From Novosphingobium nitrogenifigens DSM 19370 (lineage in GTDB: Bacteria; Pseudomonadota; Alphaproteobacteria; Sphingomonadales; Sphingomonadaceae), in the NCBI RefSeq assembly GCF_000192575.1, contig NZ_GL876926.1, positions 1,096,051 to 1,160,050 of the forward strand: 64,000 bases of DNA, given 5' to 3'. Of this stretch, positions 55,032 to 62,820 are shown one piece after another. The position numbers were made by a program, and so were the translations under genes. Positions within the stretch are counted from its first letter, which is position 1; each line of letters opens with the position of its first letter. The notes beneath the pieces were generated by a model. That model saw only the letters and a list, made by a program, of their open reading frames with translations, was not told the DNA's origin and did not search any database.

Positions 55032-55616
55032 ATGTCGATCCTTGCCCACCTTGCCTATGCGGCCGCCTGGCTGCTCTTTGCCGTTCTGCACAGCGGGACG
55101 GCAGGCGCAGGGGTCAGGACGGGTCTCGGGCGCCTGTTCGGGCGGGCCCATCGCCTTGTCTTCAATGCTCTCGCCCTTGTCGAGGTCGCAGCTGTCATGG
55201 GACTGGGGGCATGGCTCGGGCGCGGAGCCCACATGCTGCCCCTGCCCGCGCCGGTCCATGCCGTTCAACTTGGCATGACCGTCCTTGGCGCAGTGCTGCT
55301 CCTCTCCGGCCTTGCGGCCTATCGCATCGGGCCTTTCCTTGGCTGGGCCCAGTTGCGCGGCGAAGAGGACGAGGACCAGCCGCTCGTCATCGCCGGGCTT
55401 CATCGCTATATCCGCCACCCGCTCTACAGCGCTGCCCTGCTGCTGCTGTGGGGCCGGGTCATCGACGAACTGTCACTGGCCACCGCGCTATGGGGCAGCC
55501 TTTATCTCGTGATCGGCAGCCGGATTGAGGAAGGCCGCCTTCTCGCCCGCTATGGCGAAGCCTATCGCCGCTATCGCACGACGACGCCTGCCTTCATTCC
55601 GCGTCTTCGAGGCTGA
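55032..55616 (+). CDS. Isoprenylcysteine methyltransferase/NnrU-like membrane protein
   Basis: A 194-residue polytopic protein with five hydrophobic segments. The C-terminal half carries GLHRYIRHPLYSAALLLLWGR and IEEGRLLARYGEAYRRYRTTTPAFIPRL, the SAM-binding helix pattern of isoprenylcysteine carboxyl methyltransferase and MddA-like thiol methyltransferases (RHPxY, E-E/R, YRxYxxxxPxFIP). The N-terminal half (FAVLHSGTAGAGVR) resembles NnrU. A membrane methyltransferase is likely; the substrate is unknown. Its 3' end overlaps the convergent ABC ATPase gene by 23 bases. Confidence 0.75.
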   Translation: MSILAHLAYAAAWLLFAVLHSGTAGAGVRTGLGRLFGRAHRLVFNALALVEVAAVMGLGAWLGRGAHMLPLPAPVHAVQLGMTVLGAVLLLSGLAAYRIGPFLGWAQLRGEEDEDQPLVIAGLHRYIRHPLYSAALLLLWGRVIDELSLATALWGSLYLVIGSRIEEGRLLARYGEAYRRYRTTTPAFIPRLRG

Positions 55617-56895
55617 AGCGGTCGGCTTCCTCGTCGAAACTGAAAATCTCGGCATAACGGCCCCAGAGCGTGACCGTGCGCAAGGTCTCGTCGGCGTAGT
55701 CCTCGCTCATGTAATCTTCGAGTTCGTCGCGGAACCGGCGCGCGGGCGCCTCGTGGCTGGCGCGTTCGTCGAGCACGCGGCGGATATGCTGGACCAGCGG
55801 CACATGCTGCGTCAGGGCTTGCGCGAAGAGAGCCTTGCGCTGGTCGACGTCGCTCTGCGCATAACGGCGGGCCGTCGGCGTCAGGACCAGTTCGGCTCCA
55901 CGCAATTCGGCAAAGCGCAACAATTGCAGCGTTTCGGCCATCGGGAACAATTCGTCCGCCTCCAGCTGAAGCGAGTCGGCAAGATCGGCCATGCTCGCCT
56001 TGCCTTCGAACGGCGTGCCGTCGACTTCCTCGATCAGCCCCGCGATCGAGTTGGTCGAAACGCGCGGCAGGACCATCGCGATGCCGGTGCCGGGGAACAG
56101 TCCGTCGGCCCGCATCGGCGCGGTGATTTCGGTCCGCGCAGTCATGCGGGCATAGATGTCGTCGACCAAGGCGCGGAACGCGGGATCGAGCCGGTCGCGC
56201 GGCTGGGGCAGATCGACCTTGATCTCGGCGACGACCCGCCCCGGATTGGACGAGAACACCAGGATGCGGTCGCACATCAGCACCGCTTCCTCGATATTGT
56301 GCGTGACGATCAGGATCGACTTGATCGCGACACGCCCCTCCGACCACAGATCGAGCAAGTCGGTGCGCAGCGTTTCGGCAGTCAGCACGTCGAGCGCAGA
56401 GAATGGCTCGTCCATCAGCAGGAGCGAAGGATTGACCACCAGCGCGCGCGCCAGCCCGACCCGCTGGCGCATCCCGCCCGAAAGCTCCTTGGGATAGGCG
56501 TTTTCAAAGCCGTCGAGCCCGATAAGGTCGATCGCCGCCAGCGACCGGCTGCGCGCCTCATCGGCGGGAACGCGCAAGGCTTCGAGCCCGATCTCCACGT
56601 TTTCGAGTACAGTCAGCCAAGGGAACAGGGCAAAGGTCTGGAACACCATCGCCACTGTCGGATCGGGCACATCCGGCCCCGGCACCAGCCGCGCGATGCC
56701 TTCGCTCGGTCGGATCAGCCCGGCGATCGAACGCAGCAACGTGGACTTGCCAGAGCCCGAACGACCGAGCAGGCCGACGATCTCGTCCTGCGCCAGCGTC
56801 AGGTTCACATCGTCGAGCACGAGATGGTCCTGGCCTGAGTAATAGTGGCGCAGTCCCTTGACTTCGACCAGCATGGGCTTGGCGGCTTCGGCCAT
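55594..56895 (-). CDS. NitT/TauT-type ABC transporter ATP-binding protein with AAA-associated C-terminal domain
   Basis: A 433-residue ATPase. The first 250 residues are an ABC domain (GLLGRSGSGKSTLLRSIAGL, ELSGGMRQRVGLARALVVNPSLLLMDEPFSALD, VTHNIEEAVLMCDRILV). The last 180 form the AAA-associated C-terminal domain of this branch (FEGKASMADLADSLQLEADELFPMAETLQLLRFAELRGAELVLTP). That branch is annotated for nitrate, sulfonate or bicarbonate but usually without proof. It is the last gene of the OprB-MgtC-permease-ATPase operon, 44 bases after the permease. No substrate-binding protein is encoded nearby. Confidence 0.87.
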   Translation of the reverse strand: MAEAAKPMLVEVKGLRHYYSGQDHLVLDDVNLTLAQDEIVGLLGRSGSGKSTLLRSIAGLIRPSEGIARLVPGPDVPDPTVAMVFQTFALFPWLTVLENVEIGLEALRVPADEARSRSLAAIDLIGLDGFENAYPKELSGGMRQRVGLARALVVNPSLLLMDEPFSALDVLTAETLRTDLLDLWSEGRVAIKSILIVTHNIEEAVLMCDRILVFSSNPGRVVAEIKVDLPQPRDRLDPAFRALVDDIYARMTARTEITAPMRADGLFPGTGIAMVLPRVSTNSIAGLIEEVDGTPFEGKASMADLADSLQLEADELFPMAETLQLLRFAELRGAELVLTPTARRYAQSDVDQRKALFAQALTQHVPLVQHIRRVLDERASHEAPARRFRDELEDYMSEDYADETLRTVTLWGRYAEIFSFDEEADRFSLEDAE

Positions 56896-56939
56896 GGCGA
56901 TTTATCCTCGGTCGGAATGCGAAAGGAGAAAGGAGGGGA

Positions 56940-58685
56940 TCACGACAGACGCAGGCGCCGGTCGGCATAGGCATAGAGCGGACGCCAGAGCAGCCGGTTG
57001 AACCCCAGCACGAACAGGCTCATCACCCCGATGCCCAGCGCGACGCGGGGATAGTCGCCCGCCGTCGTCGCCTCGGCAATAAAGCTGCCGAGACCACGCG
57101 CGACGAGATGGCGGTTCCCCCAGTCCACCGCTTCGGCGACGATCGAGGCATTCCACGATCCCCCGCTCGCGGTCAGGGCCCCGGTCACGTAATAGGGGAA
57201 AATGCCCGGCAAGGCGACCTGACGCCACCATTGCCAGCCGCGCACCCGGAACATCCACGCCGCCTCGCGCAAGTCGGTCGGAATGGCGCTTGCCCCGGCA
57301 ATGACGTTGAACAGGATGTACCATTGGGTGCCAAGGATCATCAGCGGCGACAACCAGACATCGGGCGCCAGATCGAACCGAACGATCGCCATGACCGCAA
57401 AGGGGAACAGGACGTTGGCGGGGAACGCGGCAAGGAACTGCGCCAGCGGCTGCAACCGTTCGGCCCAGACCGGACGCAGGCCGATCCACACCCCGACCGG
57501 CACCCAGACAAGGCTTGCCAGCGCGATCAGGACCATGACGCGGATCATGGTGAGCCCCGCCAGCAGGACCGCCGTCAGCACGTCACCCCACATCAGCGAA
57601 CGCATGATATAGCGCGACAGCAGGACCAGCGCGGCGGTCGCGGCGACGATGACCAGAGCCTGCCACACCTTTTCCAGCAAGGGATAGCTGCGCGCAGGTC
57701 CGATGGCTTTTCGCCGCCCGACACGGGGCTCGAATGCGAGCAAAAGGCGCCCTATCGCGCCCAGCGGCGCCAGCACCACCGGCAAGAGCCGGGTCCGGCG
57801 CAAGAGATCGAAGACCCACGACCGAGGCCGCTCGGCCGACGCGGTCATCTCGAACCGGAACCGATCGGCCCAGGCGACGATGGGGCGGAAGAAAAGCTGG
57901 TCATAGGCAACGATCACCAGCGCCATCGCCGCGACCGCCTCGCCCACCGCCAGAAAATCGCGGCGACCGATCGCAAGGGCGAGCCACGACCCGATCCCGG
58001 GCAGCGTCACCGTCGTCTTGCCCACCGTGATTGCTTCGGACGCGACGACAAAGAACCAGCCGCCCGACATCGACATCATCGCGTTCCACACCAGCGCGGG
58101 CGTCGCGAAAGGGAGATCGAGTTTCAGGAACCGGCGGATCGGCGACAGGCGATAGATGACGGTCGCTTCTTCGAGATCGGACGGGATCGCCCGCAGCGAC
58201 TGATAGAAACTGAAGGCCATGTTCCACGCCTGACTGGTTAAAATGGCGAAGATCGACGCGCATTCGACCCCCAGCACGCTGCCGGGGAAGAGCCCCATGA
58301 AGAAGGTGACGGTAAAGGTCAGGAAGCCCAGGATCGGCACCGATTGCAGGATGTCGAGCGCGGGCACGATCAACTGCCCCAGATGTCGGCTGCGCGCCGC
58401 CAGCGTTGCCACCACCAGTGTGAACACGGTCGATGCGAACAAGGCGACGAACATGCGCAACACCGTGCGCAAGGCATAATAAGGCAGATAGGACGGATCG
58501 AGCGTCAGCGGTTCGAGTTGCAGCGTCGAAAGCGGCGCGACCGTTGCCTCTGCGGTACGGAAGAAAATCGCCGCCAACCCGCCCAGAATGACGAACGCGA
58601 TCGCGTCTTCCCGACTGGGCCGGGTCAGGCGCAACATCCGCGAAAAGGCGGGAAGCGGGCGGGCGGAATGACGGTCCGGGGTCAT
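56940..58685 (-). CDS. ABC transporter permease, two fused permease domains
   Basis: A 581-residue inner-membrane protein formed of two binding-protein-dependent permease domains in tandem. Each half has an EAA loop: EATVIYRLSPIRRFLKLDLP near residue 190 and EAAWMFRVRGWQWWRQVALPG near 490, with about six membrane segments each. The duplicated form allows one polypeptide to make the whole channel. It partners the ATPase encoded downstream. It lies 10 bases after the MgtC gene in the same direction. The substrate is unknown; no periplasmic binding protein is present in the window. Confidence 0.87.
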   Translation of the reverse strand: MTPDRHSARPLPAFSRMLRLTRPSREDAIAFVILGGLAAIFFRTAEATVAPLSTLQLEPLTLDPSYLPYYALRTVLRMFVALFASTVFTLVVATLAARSRHLGQLIVPALDILQSVPILGFLTFTVTFFMGLFPGSVLGVECASIFAILTSQAWNMAFSFYQSLRAIPSDLEEATVIYRLSPIRRFLKLDLPFATPALVWNAMMSMSGGWFFVVASEAITVGKTTVTLPGIGSWLALAIGRRDFLAVGEAVAAMALVIVAYDQLFFRPIVAWADRFRFEMTASAERPRSWVFDLLRRTRLLPVVLAPLGAIGRLLLAFEPRVGRRKAIGPARSYPLLEKVWQALVIVAATAALVLLSRYIMRSLMWGDVLTAVLLAGLTMIRVMVLIALASLVWVPVGVWIGLRPVWAERLQPLAQFLAAFPANVLFPFAVMAIVRFDLAPDVWLSPLMILGTQWYILFNVIAGASAIPTDLREAAWMFRVRGWQWWRQVALPGIFPYYVTGALTASGGSWNASIVAEAVDWGNRHLVARGLGSFIAEATTAGDYPRVALGIGVMSLFVLGFNRLLWRPLYAYADRRLRLS

Positions 58686-58695
58686 CGCTTCTTCC

Positions 58696-59451
58696 TCAAC
58701 TCGTGGAACTGACAGTCCAGGTCGCGCCGATCACTTCGTGATGGCGGGCCAGATGATCGGTGATCGTATCGAGATCCGTAGCCTTCGCGCTCGACGGCAC
58801 CAGCACGGCGGCCAGTTCCACAGCATCGTCATGATGAGCCAGAGTCTCGATCTCGCGGATCGGATAATGGAACTTGTCCAGCTCCTCGAACAACAGATCG
58901 CGCCCCATGGCAATGCGATCGGGTGCACACGTGAGATGGACACGATACAGCGATTCCGTCGCCCCGTGCGACAAGGGGCGGCGATCGACGAATTCGACCA
59001 GAGGTCGCAGCAAGGTATTGCCCGCCAGCACGAACAGCGTGACCATCCCCGCCTCGACGATCAACCGCGCCCCGGCAAAGGCCCCGACCGCCGCCGAGGC
59101 CCAGAGCGTGGCTGCGGTATTGAGCCCGCGCACTTGCGGTCCGTCCTTCATGATGACGCCCGCGCCGAGGAAACCGATCCCCGAAACGACATAGGAAATC
59201 ACGCGCAACAGGCCGTCGCTGCCCCCTGCGCGCAACCCCAGGTCGACGAAGGCCGCCGCGCCCAGCGCCACCAGCACATTGGTGCGCAAGCCCGCACTGC
59301 GCTGGCGCCACTGACGCTCCAGCCCGATGGCGACCCCGAGCACGAAAGCCGCGCCGAGACAGACCGCCGAAGTCGTCAGCGCCGCAGGATCGACCGAGAA
59401 AAGCTCGGAAACCGGACGTGCCGCGGAAATCGTGGGCATCGCGTTCCCCAT
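58696..59451 (-). CDS. MgtC/SapB-family membrane protein
   Basis: A 251-residue protein with an N-terminal MgtC domain of about five membrane segments: GVAIGLERQWRQRSAGLRTNVLVALGAAAFV, SYVVSGIGFLGAGVIMKD, RGLNTAATLWASAAVGAFAG. The C-terminal part is an ACT-like domain (ESLYRVHLTCAPDRIAMG ... ATWTVSSTS). MgtC is tied to survival at low Mg2+ and to F-ATPase inhibition in pathogens; its partners elsewhere vary. ATG 59451 overlaps the porin stop by one base, so the four genes porin-MgtC-permease-ATPase are one operon. The alternative start is ATG 59439. Confidence 0.88.
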   Translation of the reverse strand: MGNAMPTISAARPVSELFSVDPAALTTSAVCLGAAFVLGVAIGLERQWRQRSAGLRTNVLVALGAAAFVDLGLRAGGSDGLLRVISYVVSGIGFLGAGVIMKDGPQVRGLNTAATLWASAAVGAFAGARLIVEAGMVTLFVLAGNTLLRPLVEFVDRRPLSHGATESLYRVHLTCAPDRIAMGRDLLFEELDKFHYPIREIETLAHHDDAVELAAVLVPSSAKATDLDTITDHLARHHEVIGATWTVSSTS

Positions 59452-60764
59452 CAGATTGCGCCACGCAGCCGCAGCGCAAAGACATGCGCAGGCCCACGAT
59501 CACGGTTGTAACCGGGATTGGCGACAAACTGGTAATCGAGCGTCAGGTCGACATGGCGATCCATGTGCACCTGGTACCAACCTTCAGCGATCCATTCCGA
59601 GCCGGGATGCGGCAGGCGCCCGTCGCCAACCAGCGTGCCGTAGCCGCCATCGTCGAGATAGATCTGATGCGTCCGGGTTATCTGATTGACCACGCCTGCA
59701 AAACCGATGCGATCGTCATGCCGGCCCCAGGCCGCTCCTTTCACCTGACCACCGACCGATGCGCTACGGTCGATGTCGGTGAAATCGTCGGCTTCCGTCA
59801 CCCCGTCAGACGCGGACAGGCGCGCGAAGAGGCCAAGTGTCGGCGTCACTTCCTGCTCGGCATTGAAATAACCGCCCCAGTGATCGTGCATCGACCGCAA
59901 GTCGGCATTGTCGGGCATCACGCCCGTAGCGTCATGCGCCGCGATCAGATCGCGCAGCCGCGCCAGCCGCCCCCGCGTCATCCAGAACCCCATGCGCACG
60001 GCGCCGGGATGCCCGCCCAGACTGTGGCGATGCTCGAGTTCACCCAGAACCTGATATTGGCCGAACCCGGTTTCGAGCGAAGGCTGATTGGGAACCTTGG
60101 ACAGGTTGAACAGGCCCGCCCGTACGGTCCAGGCGCCCTGATACCATTCCAGCGCCCCGCCGAACGTGAAGCCCCAGGCGTTGGCAGCATAGTCGAACGC
60201 CCCGGCGTCGACCAACGACCAGTTGAGGAAGTCCGAGCGCGCATCGTGCGCATAGGAATTGGTGTCAAACACGTCCACGACCGAGAATTTACCGATCGTG
60301 ATGACAAGACGGTTGCGGTCCTGCATCCCGCGCAACTGATTGGCAGCGGCATCGACGGCAAACTTGCCCCCGCCCAGCCCGATCGTCTGACGCAGGAACA
60401 GGCGCGGCAATTTGAAATAGGGATTGCTCTTGCCGACCTTGTACGCCTCGGCGCTCGGGAAACCGGCAACACCCAGCGTATTGGAAAGCCCGAACCCCTG
60501 GTCGAGTTCGGGATTGACCCACAGTTCGGCGCCCTGCCAAGGCCTCACCCCGGCATAGATCGTCGCATCCCAGGTTTCGCGCGCCTGATTGGGAGCAAGA
60601 CTGTTGGTCCCGGCATAAGGCGAGGAAAAGCCCGGTGTTCCTTGCGCCACGAGCGTCGATTGCGCGTGGATGGCAAAGTCCTGCTGCGGCACGTCAGCTT
60701 CGTCAGCGAACGCGGGAAGCGGCGCCATGACGGCAAGTGCAAGGCAAAAACGGAAAACGGTCAT
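59451..60764 (-). CDS. OprB-family carbohydrate-selective outer-membrane porin
   Basis: A 437-residue outer-membrane beta-barrel with signal peptide MTVFRFCLALAVMAPLPAFA. The mature part has DFAIHAQSTLVAQGTPGFSSPYAGTNSL, ELWVNPELDQGFGLSNTLGVAGFPSAEAYK, and repeated aromatic-rich strands (LRQTIGLGGG, VDVFDTNSYAHDARSDFLNWS), closing with HVFALRLRGAI. OprB porins import sugars in pseudomonads; this branch also occurs in non-sugar contexts. ATG 60764 has GAGGAT about ten bases upstream. It is the first gene of the porin-MgtC-ABC operon and divergent from the CsoR/RcnR-type regulator. Confidence 0.88.
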   Translation of the reverse strand: MTVFRFCLALAVMAPLPAFADEADVPQQDFAIHAQSTLVAQGTPGFSSPYAGTNSLAPNQARETWDATIYAGVRPWQGAELWVNPELDQGFGLSNTLGVAGFPSAEAYKVGKSNPYFKLPRLFLRQTIGLGGGKFAVDAAANQLRGMQDRNRLVITIGKFSVVDVFDTNSYAHDARSDFLNWSLVDAGAFDYAANAWGFTFGGALEWYQGAWTVRAGLFNLSKVPNQPSLETGFGQYQVLGELEHRHSLGGHPGAVRMGFWMTRGRLARLRDLIAAHDATGVMPDNADLRSMHDHWGGYFNAEQEVTPTLGLFARLSASDGVTEADDFTDIDRSASVGGQVKGAAWGRHDDRIGFAGVVNQITRTHQIYLDDGGYGTLVGDGRLPHPGSEWIAEGWYQVHMDRHVDLTLDYQFVANPGYNRDRGPAHVFALRLRGAI

Positions 60765-61158
60765 GGAGTTTGATCCTCGGCATTGAGGCAGGTCGCAGAC
60801 CCGCCGCCGGGACCGATCACCCCCGCGCGATGGCGCGAACGATGTCCTTCCCCGCGACGAGGCGCGGCAGCCTTGCGATCGGAATCCCTGCGACAAGGCA
60901 GCAACTCTCGCACTCGCAGGAAGTCTGGTTCGAACTTCGATGCATGGCTCTGGGCTCAGTCTCGAAAGGGTTGCGAAACGGACGCGGGATCCCCGACCGT
61001 CATGAGACCGCCACGCATGACGGCCAGACGGAGCGCGCTCCCCGCGACTCGACAGCCGGGCGGATATACCCTAGGGGGGTATCCATCAACCCTCAAATCA
61101 TCCCGTCACACGAGCGCCTCCACGGGTCCTCCGACCTTTACCGGGCTGGGTTTTCATC
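60765..61158. other. Divergent intergenic region between the porin operon and the RcnR-type regulator
   Basis: These 394 bases contain the promoters for both directions and the ATACCC-N5-GGGTAT repeat at 61066-61082. No other gene is seen. A long leader for the porin (about 300 bases from the repeat) is possible. A palindromic TTCGAA occurs midway but is too common to interpret. Confidence 0.5.
61066..61082. promoter_or_regulatory. ATACCC-N5-GGGTAT operator-like repeat (CsoR/RcnR type)
   Basis: ATACCC (61066-61071), TAGGG, GGGTAT (61077-61082): perfect 6-bp arms around a G-rich centre giving a run of six G. CsoR/RcnR/FrmR-family repressors bind G/C-tract dyads flanked by A/T, and this one sits 76 bases before the adjoining family member. 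It is the likely autoregulatory site and perhaps also controls the divergent porin operon. Confidence 0.7.
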
Positions 61159-61437
61159 ATGGGCCACGTCGCCAGGGAAAAGCAGAAACTACTGAACCGG
61201 CTCAAGCGGTTGCGCGGCCAGATCGAGGCGATCGAACGCGCCGTCGAGGCCGATACCGAATGCGCGCGCGTGTTGCAGCAGGCCACCGCCTGTCGCGGCG
61301 CACTCGACGGTTTCATTGCCGAAGTGATCGAGGATCATATCCGCGACCACATGGTCGATCCCGATGCCCCGGATGACGACACCCGGCGCCAGGCTGCCGA
61401 GGAACTGGTCGCCATCGTCCACGCCTATCTGACCTGA
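61159..61437 (+). CDS. CsoR/RcnR-family metal-sensing repressor, nickel/cobalt-type residues
   Basis: A 92-residue all-helical DUF156 repressor (KQKLLNRLKRLRGQIEAIERAVE, LQQATACRGALDGFIAEVIEDHI). Residue positions match the RcnR metal set: His3, Cys35, His60 and His64 (E. coli RcnR binds Ni/Co through these). FrmR instead has Pro2 and no His64, CsoR has Cys-His-Cys. An RcnR-like Ni(II)/Co(II) sensor is therefore inferred. Binding metal relieves repression in the family. No strong ribosome site is seen before ATG 61159. The operator-like repeat lies upstream. Other metals or aldehydes cannot be excluded. Confidence 0.85.
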   Translation: MGHVAREKQKLLNRLKRLRGQIEAIERAVEADTECARVLQQATACRGALDGFIAEVIEDHIRDHMVDPDAPDDDTRRQAAEELVAIVHAYLT

Positions 61438-61497
61438 AGGGCAAACCACCACGCGCCCCCTTGCGCGCGCAGCAGAAAACGACAAAGACCCCCGGCG

Positions 61498-62808
61498 ATG
61501 ACAAGCGATGCACGCAAGGTCCCTTCCGGGCGGCTGTCGCGCCTCGGCGCATTCGGACAACTGGCAGCCGGAGTTGCCGGCGGAGTCGTGGCCGAAGGCG
61601 CACGACGGCTGGCCCAGGGCGAGCGCCCCACGATGTCGGACCTGCTGCTGACCCCGGCCAATGCCGTCCGCGTGACCGAACAGCTGTCGCGCCTGCGCGG
61701 GGCCGCGATGAAGCTCGGGCAGATGATCTCGCTCGACGCGGGTGACATGCTTCCTGCCGAACTGACGCAGATCCTTGCCCGGCTGCGCGATGCGGCTCAC
61801 ATCATGCCCCCGACCCAGCTCGAAAAAGTGCTGGCGACATCGTGGGGTCCGGGCTGGCGCCGCCGGTTCCGCCGGTTCGACGCGCGCCCGGTCGCAGCCG
61901 CGTCGATCGGTCAAGTCCACCGGGCCGAACTTCCCGACGGACGCGTGCTGGCGATCAAGGTCCAATATCCCGGCGTTGCCCGCAGCATCGATTCCGATGT
62001 CGACAATGTCGCAACCTTGCTCAAAGTCTCGGGCCTGCTGCCTTCGGGCCTCGACCTTGCCCCCCTCCTCACCGAGGCCAAGCGGCAATTGCACGAGGAA
62101 GCCGACTATTTGCGCGAAGCGGCGCAGATGAGCCGTTACGCCGACCTTCTCGCCGACGACCCGGCCTTTCTGGTCCCGCGTCCGGCAATGGATCTGACCG
62201 GGCGCCATGTGCTCGCCATGGATTTCATCGCGGCGCGATCGATCGACACGCTCGGCGAAGCCGATCAGGACGTGCGCAACCGCGCCATGGCCGCGCTGCT
62301 GGGCCTTGTCCTGCGCGAAGTGTTCGACTTCGGCTTCATGCAGACCGATCCCAATTTCGCCAATTATCGCTGGCAGGAAGCGACCGGCAAAATCGTCCTG
62401 CTCGATTTCGGAGCTGCACGCCCCGTCGCCGAACGCGTCCGCGAGGGCTATGCGGCCCTTGTCCATTCCGGCCTGCACACCGACAAGCCGGGCCTGTGTC
62501 GTGCTTTGATCGAAATCGGCTTCCTGTCCGAAAACCAGTTCGCCCGGCACGGTCCCGCGCTCGACCGCATCATCGACACGATCCTGGGTCTGCTCGACCG
62601 GGCGGACGATTTCGATTTCGCCGACCGCCGCTTTACCGAACAGATCCGCGCCGAAGTGCCCTCGATCGCGTCCGACCGCGCGAGCTGGCACATTCCCCCC
62701 GCCGAAACCCTGTTCGTGCAGCGCAAGATCAGCGGAACCATCGCACTCGCCGTGCGTATGAAAGCGCGCCTGCCGGTCAAGGACATGGTTGCCCGCTACG
62801 ACACCTGA
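61498..62808 (+). CDS. ABC1/AarF/UbiB-family atypical kinase
   Basis: A 436-residue protein of the ABC1 kinase family (relatives: UbiB, Coq8), linked to quinone biosynthesis and lipid functions. Seen are the KxGQ motif (AMKLGQMISLDAGDMLPAEL), the AAASIGQVHRAEL loop, ALIKVQ-type lysine (LAIKVQYPGV), the QTDPNFANY catalytic loop and LLDFGAAR for the metal-binding DFG. No C-terminal membrane helices, unlike E. coli UbiB. No ubiquinone genes adjoin. It is 60 bases after the metal regulator on the same strand; cotranscription is possible but unproven. Confidence 0.87.
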   Translation: MTSDARKVPSGRLSRLGAFGQLAAGVAGGVVAEGARRLAQGERPTMSDLLLTPANAVRVTEQLSRLRGAAMKLGQMISLDAGDMLPAELTQILARLRDAAHIMPPTQLEKVLATSWGPGWRRRFRRFDARPVAAASIGQVHRAELPDGRVLAIKVQYPGVARSIDSDVDNVATLLKVSGLLPSGLDLAPLLTEAKRQLHEEADYLREAAQMSRYADLLADDPAFLVPRPAMDLTGRHVLAMDFIAARSIDTLGEADQDVRNRAMAALLGLVLREVFDFGFMQTDPNFANYRWQEATGKIVLLDFGAARPVAERVREGYAALVHSGLHTDKPGLCRALIEIGFLSENQFARHGPALDRIIDTILGLLDRADDFDFADRRFTEQIRAEVPSIASDRASWHIPPAETLFVQRKISGTIALAVRMKARLPVKDMVARYDT

Positions 62809-62820
62809 AAACCTGTCCGT

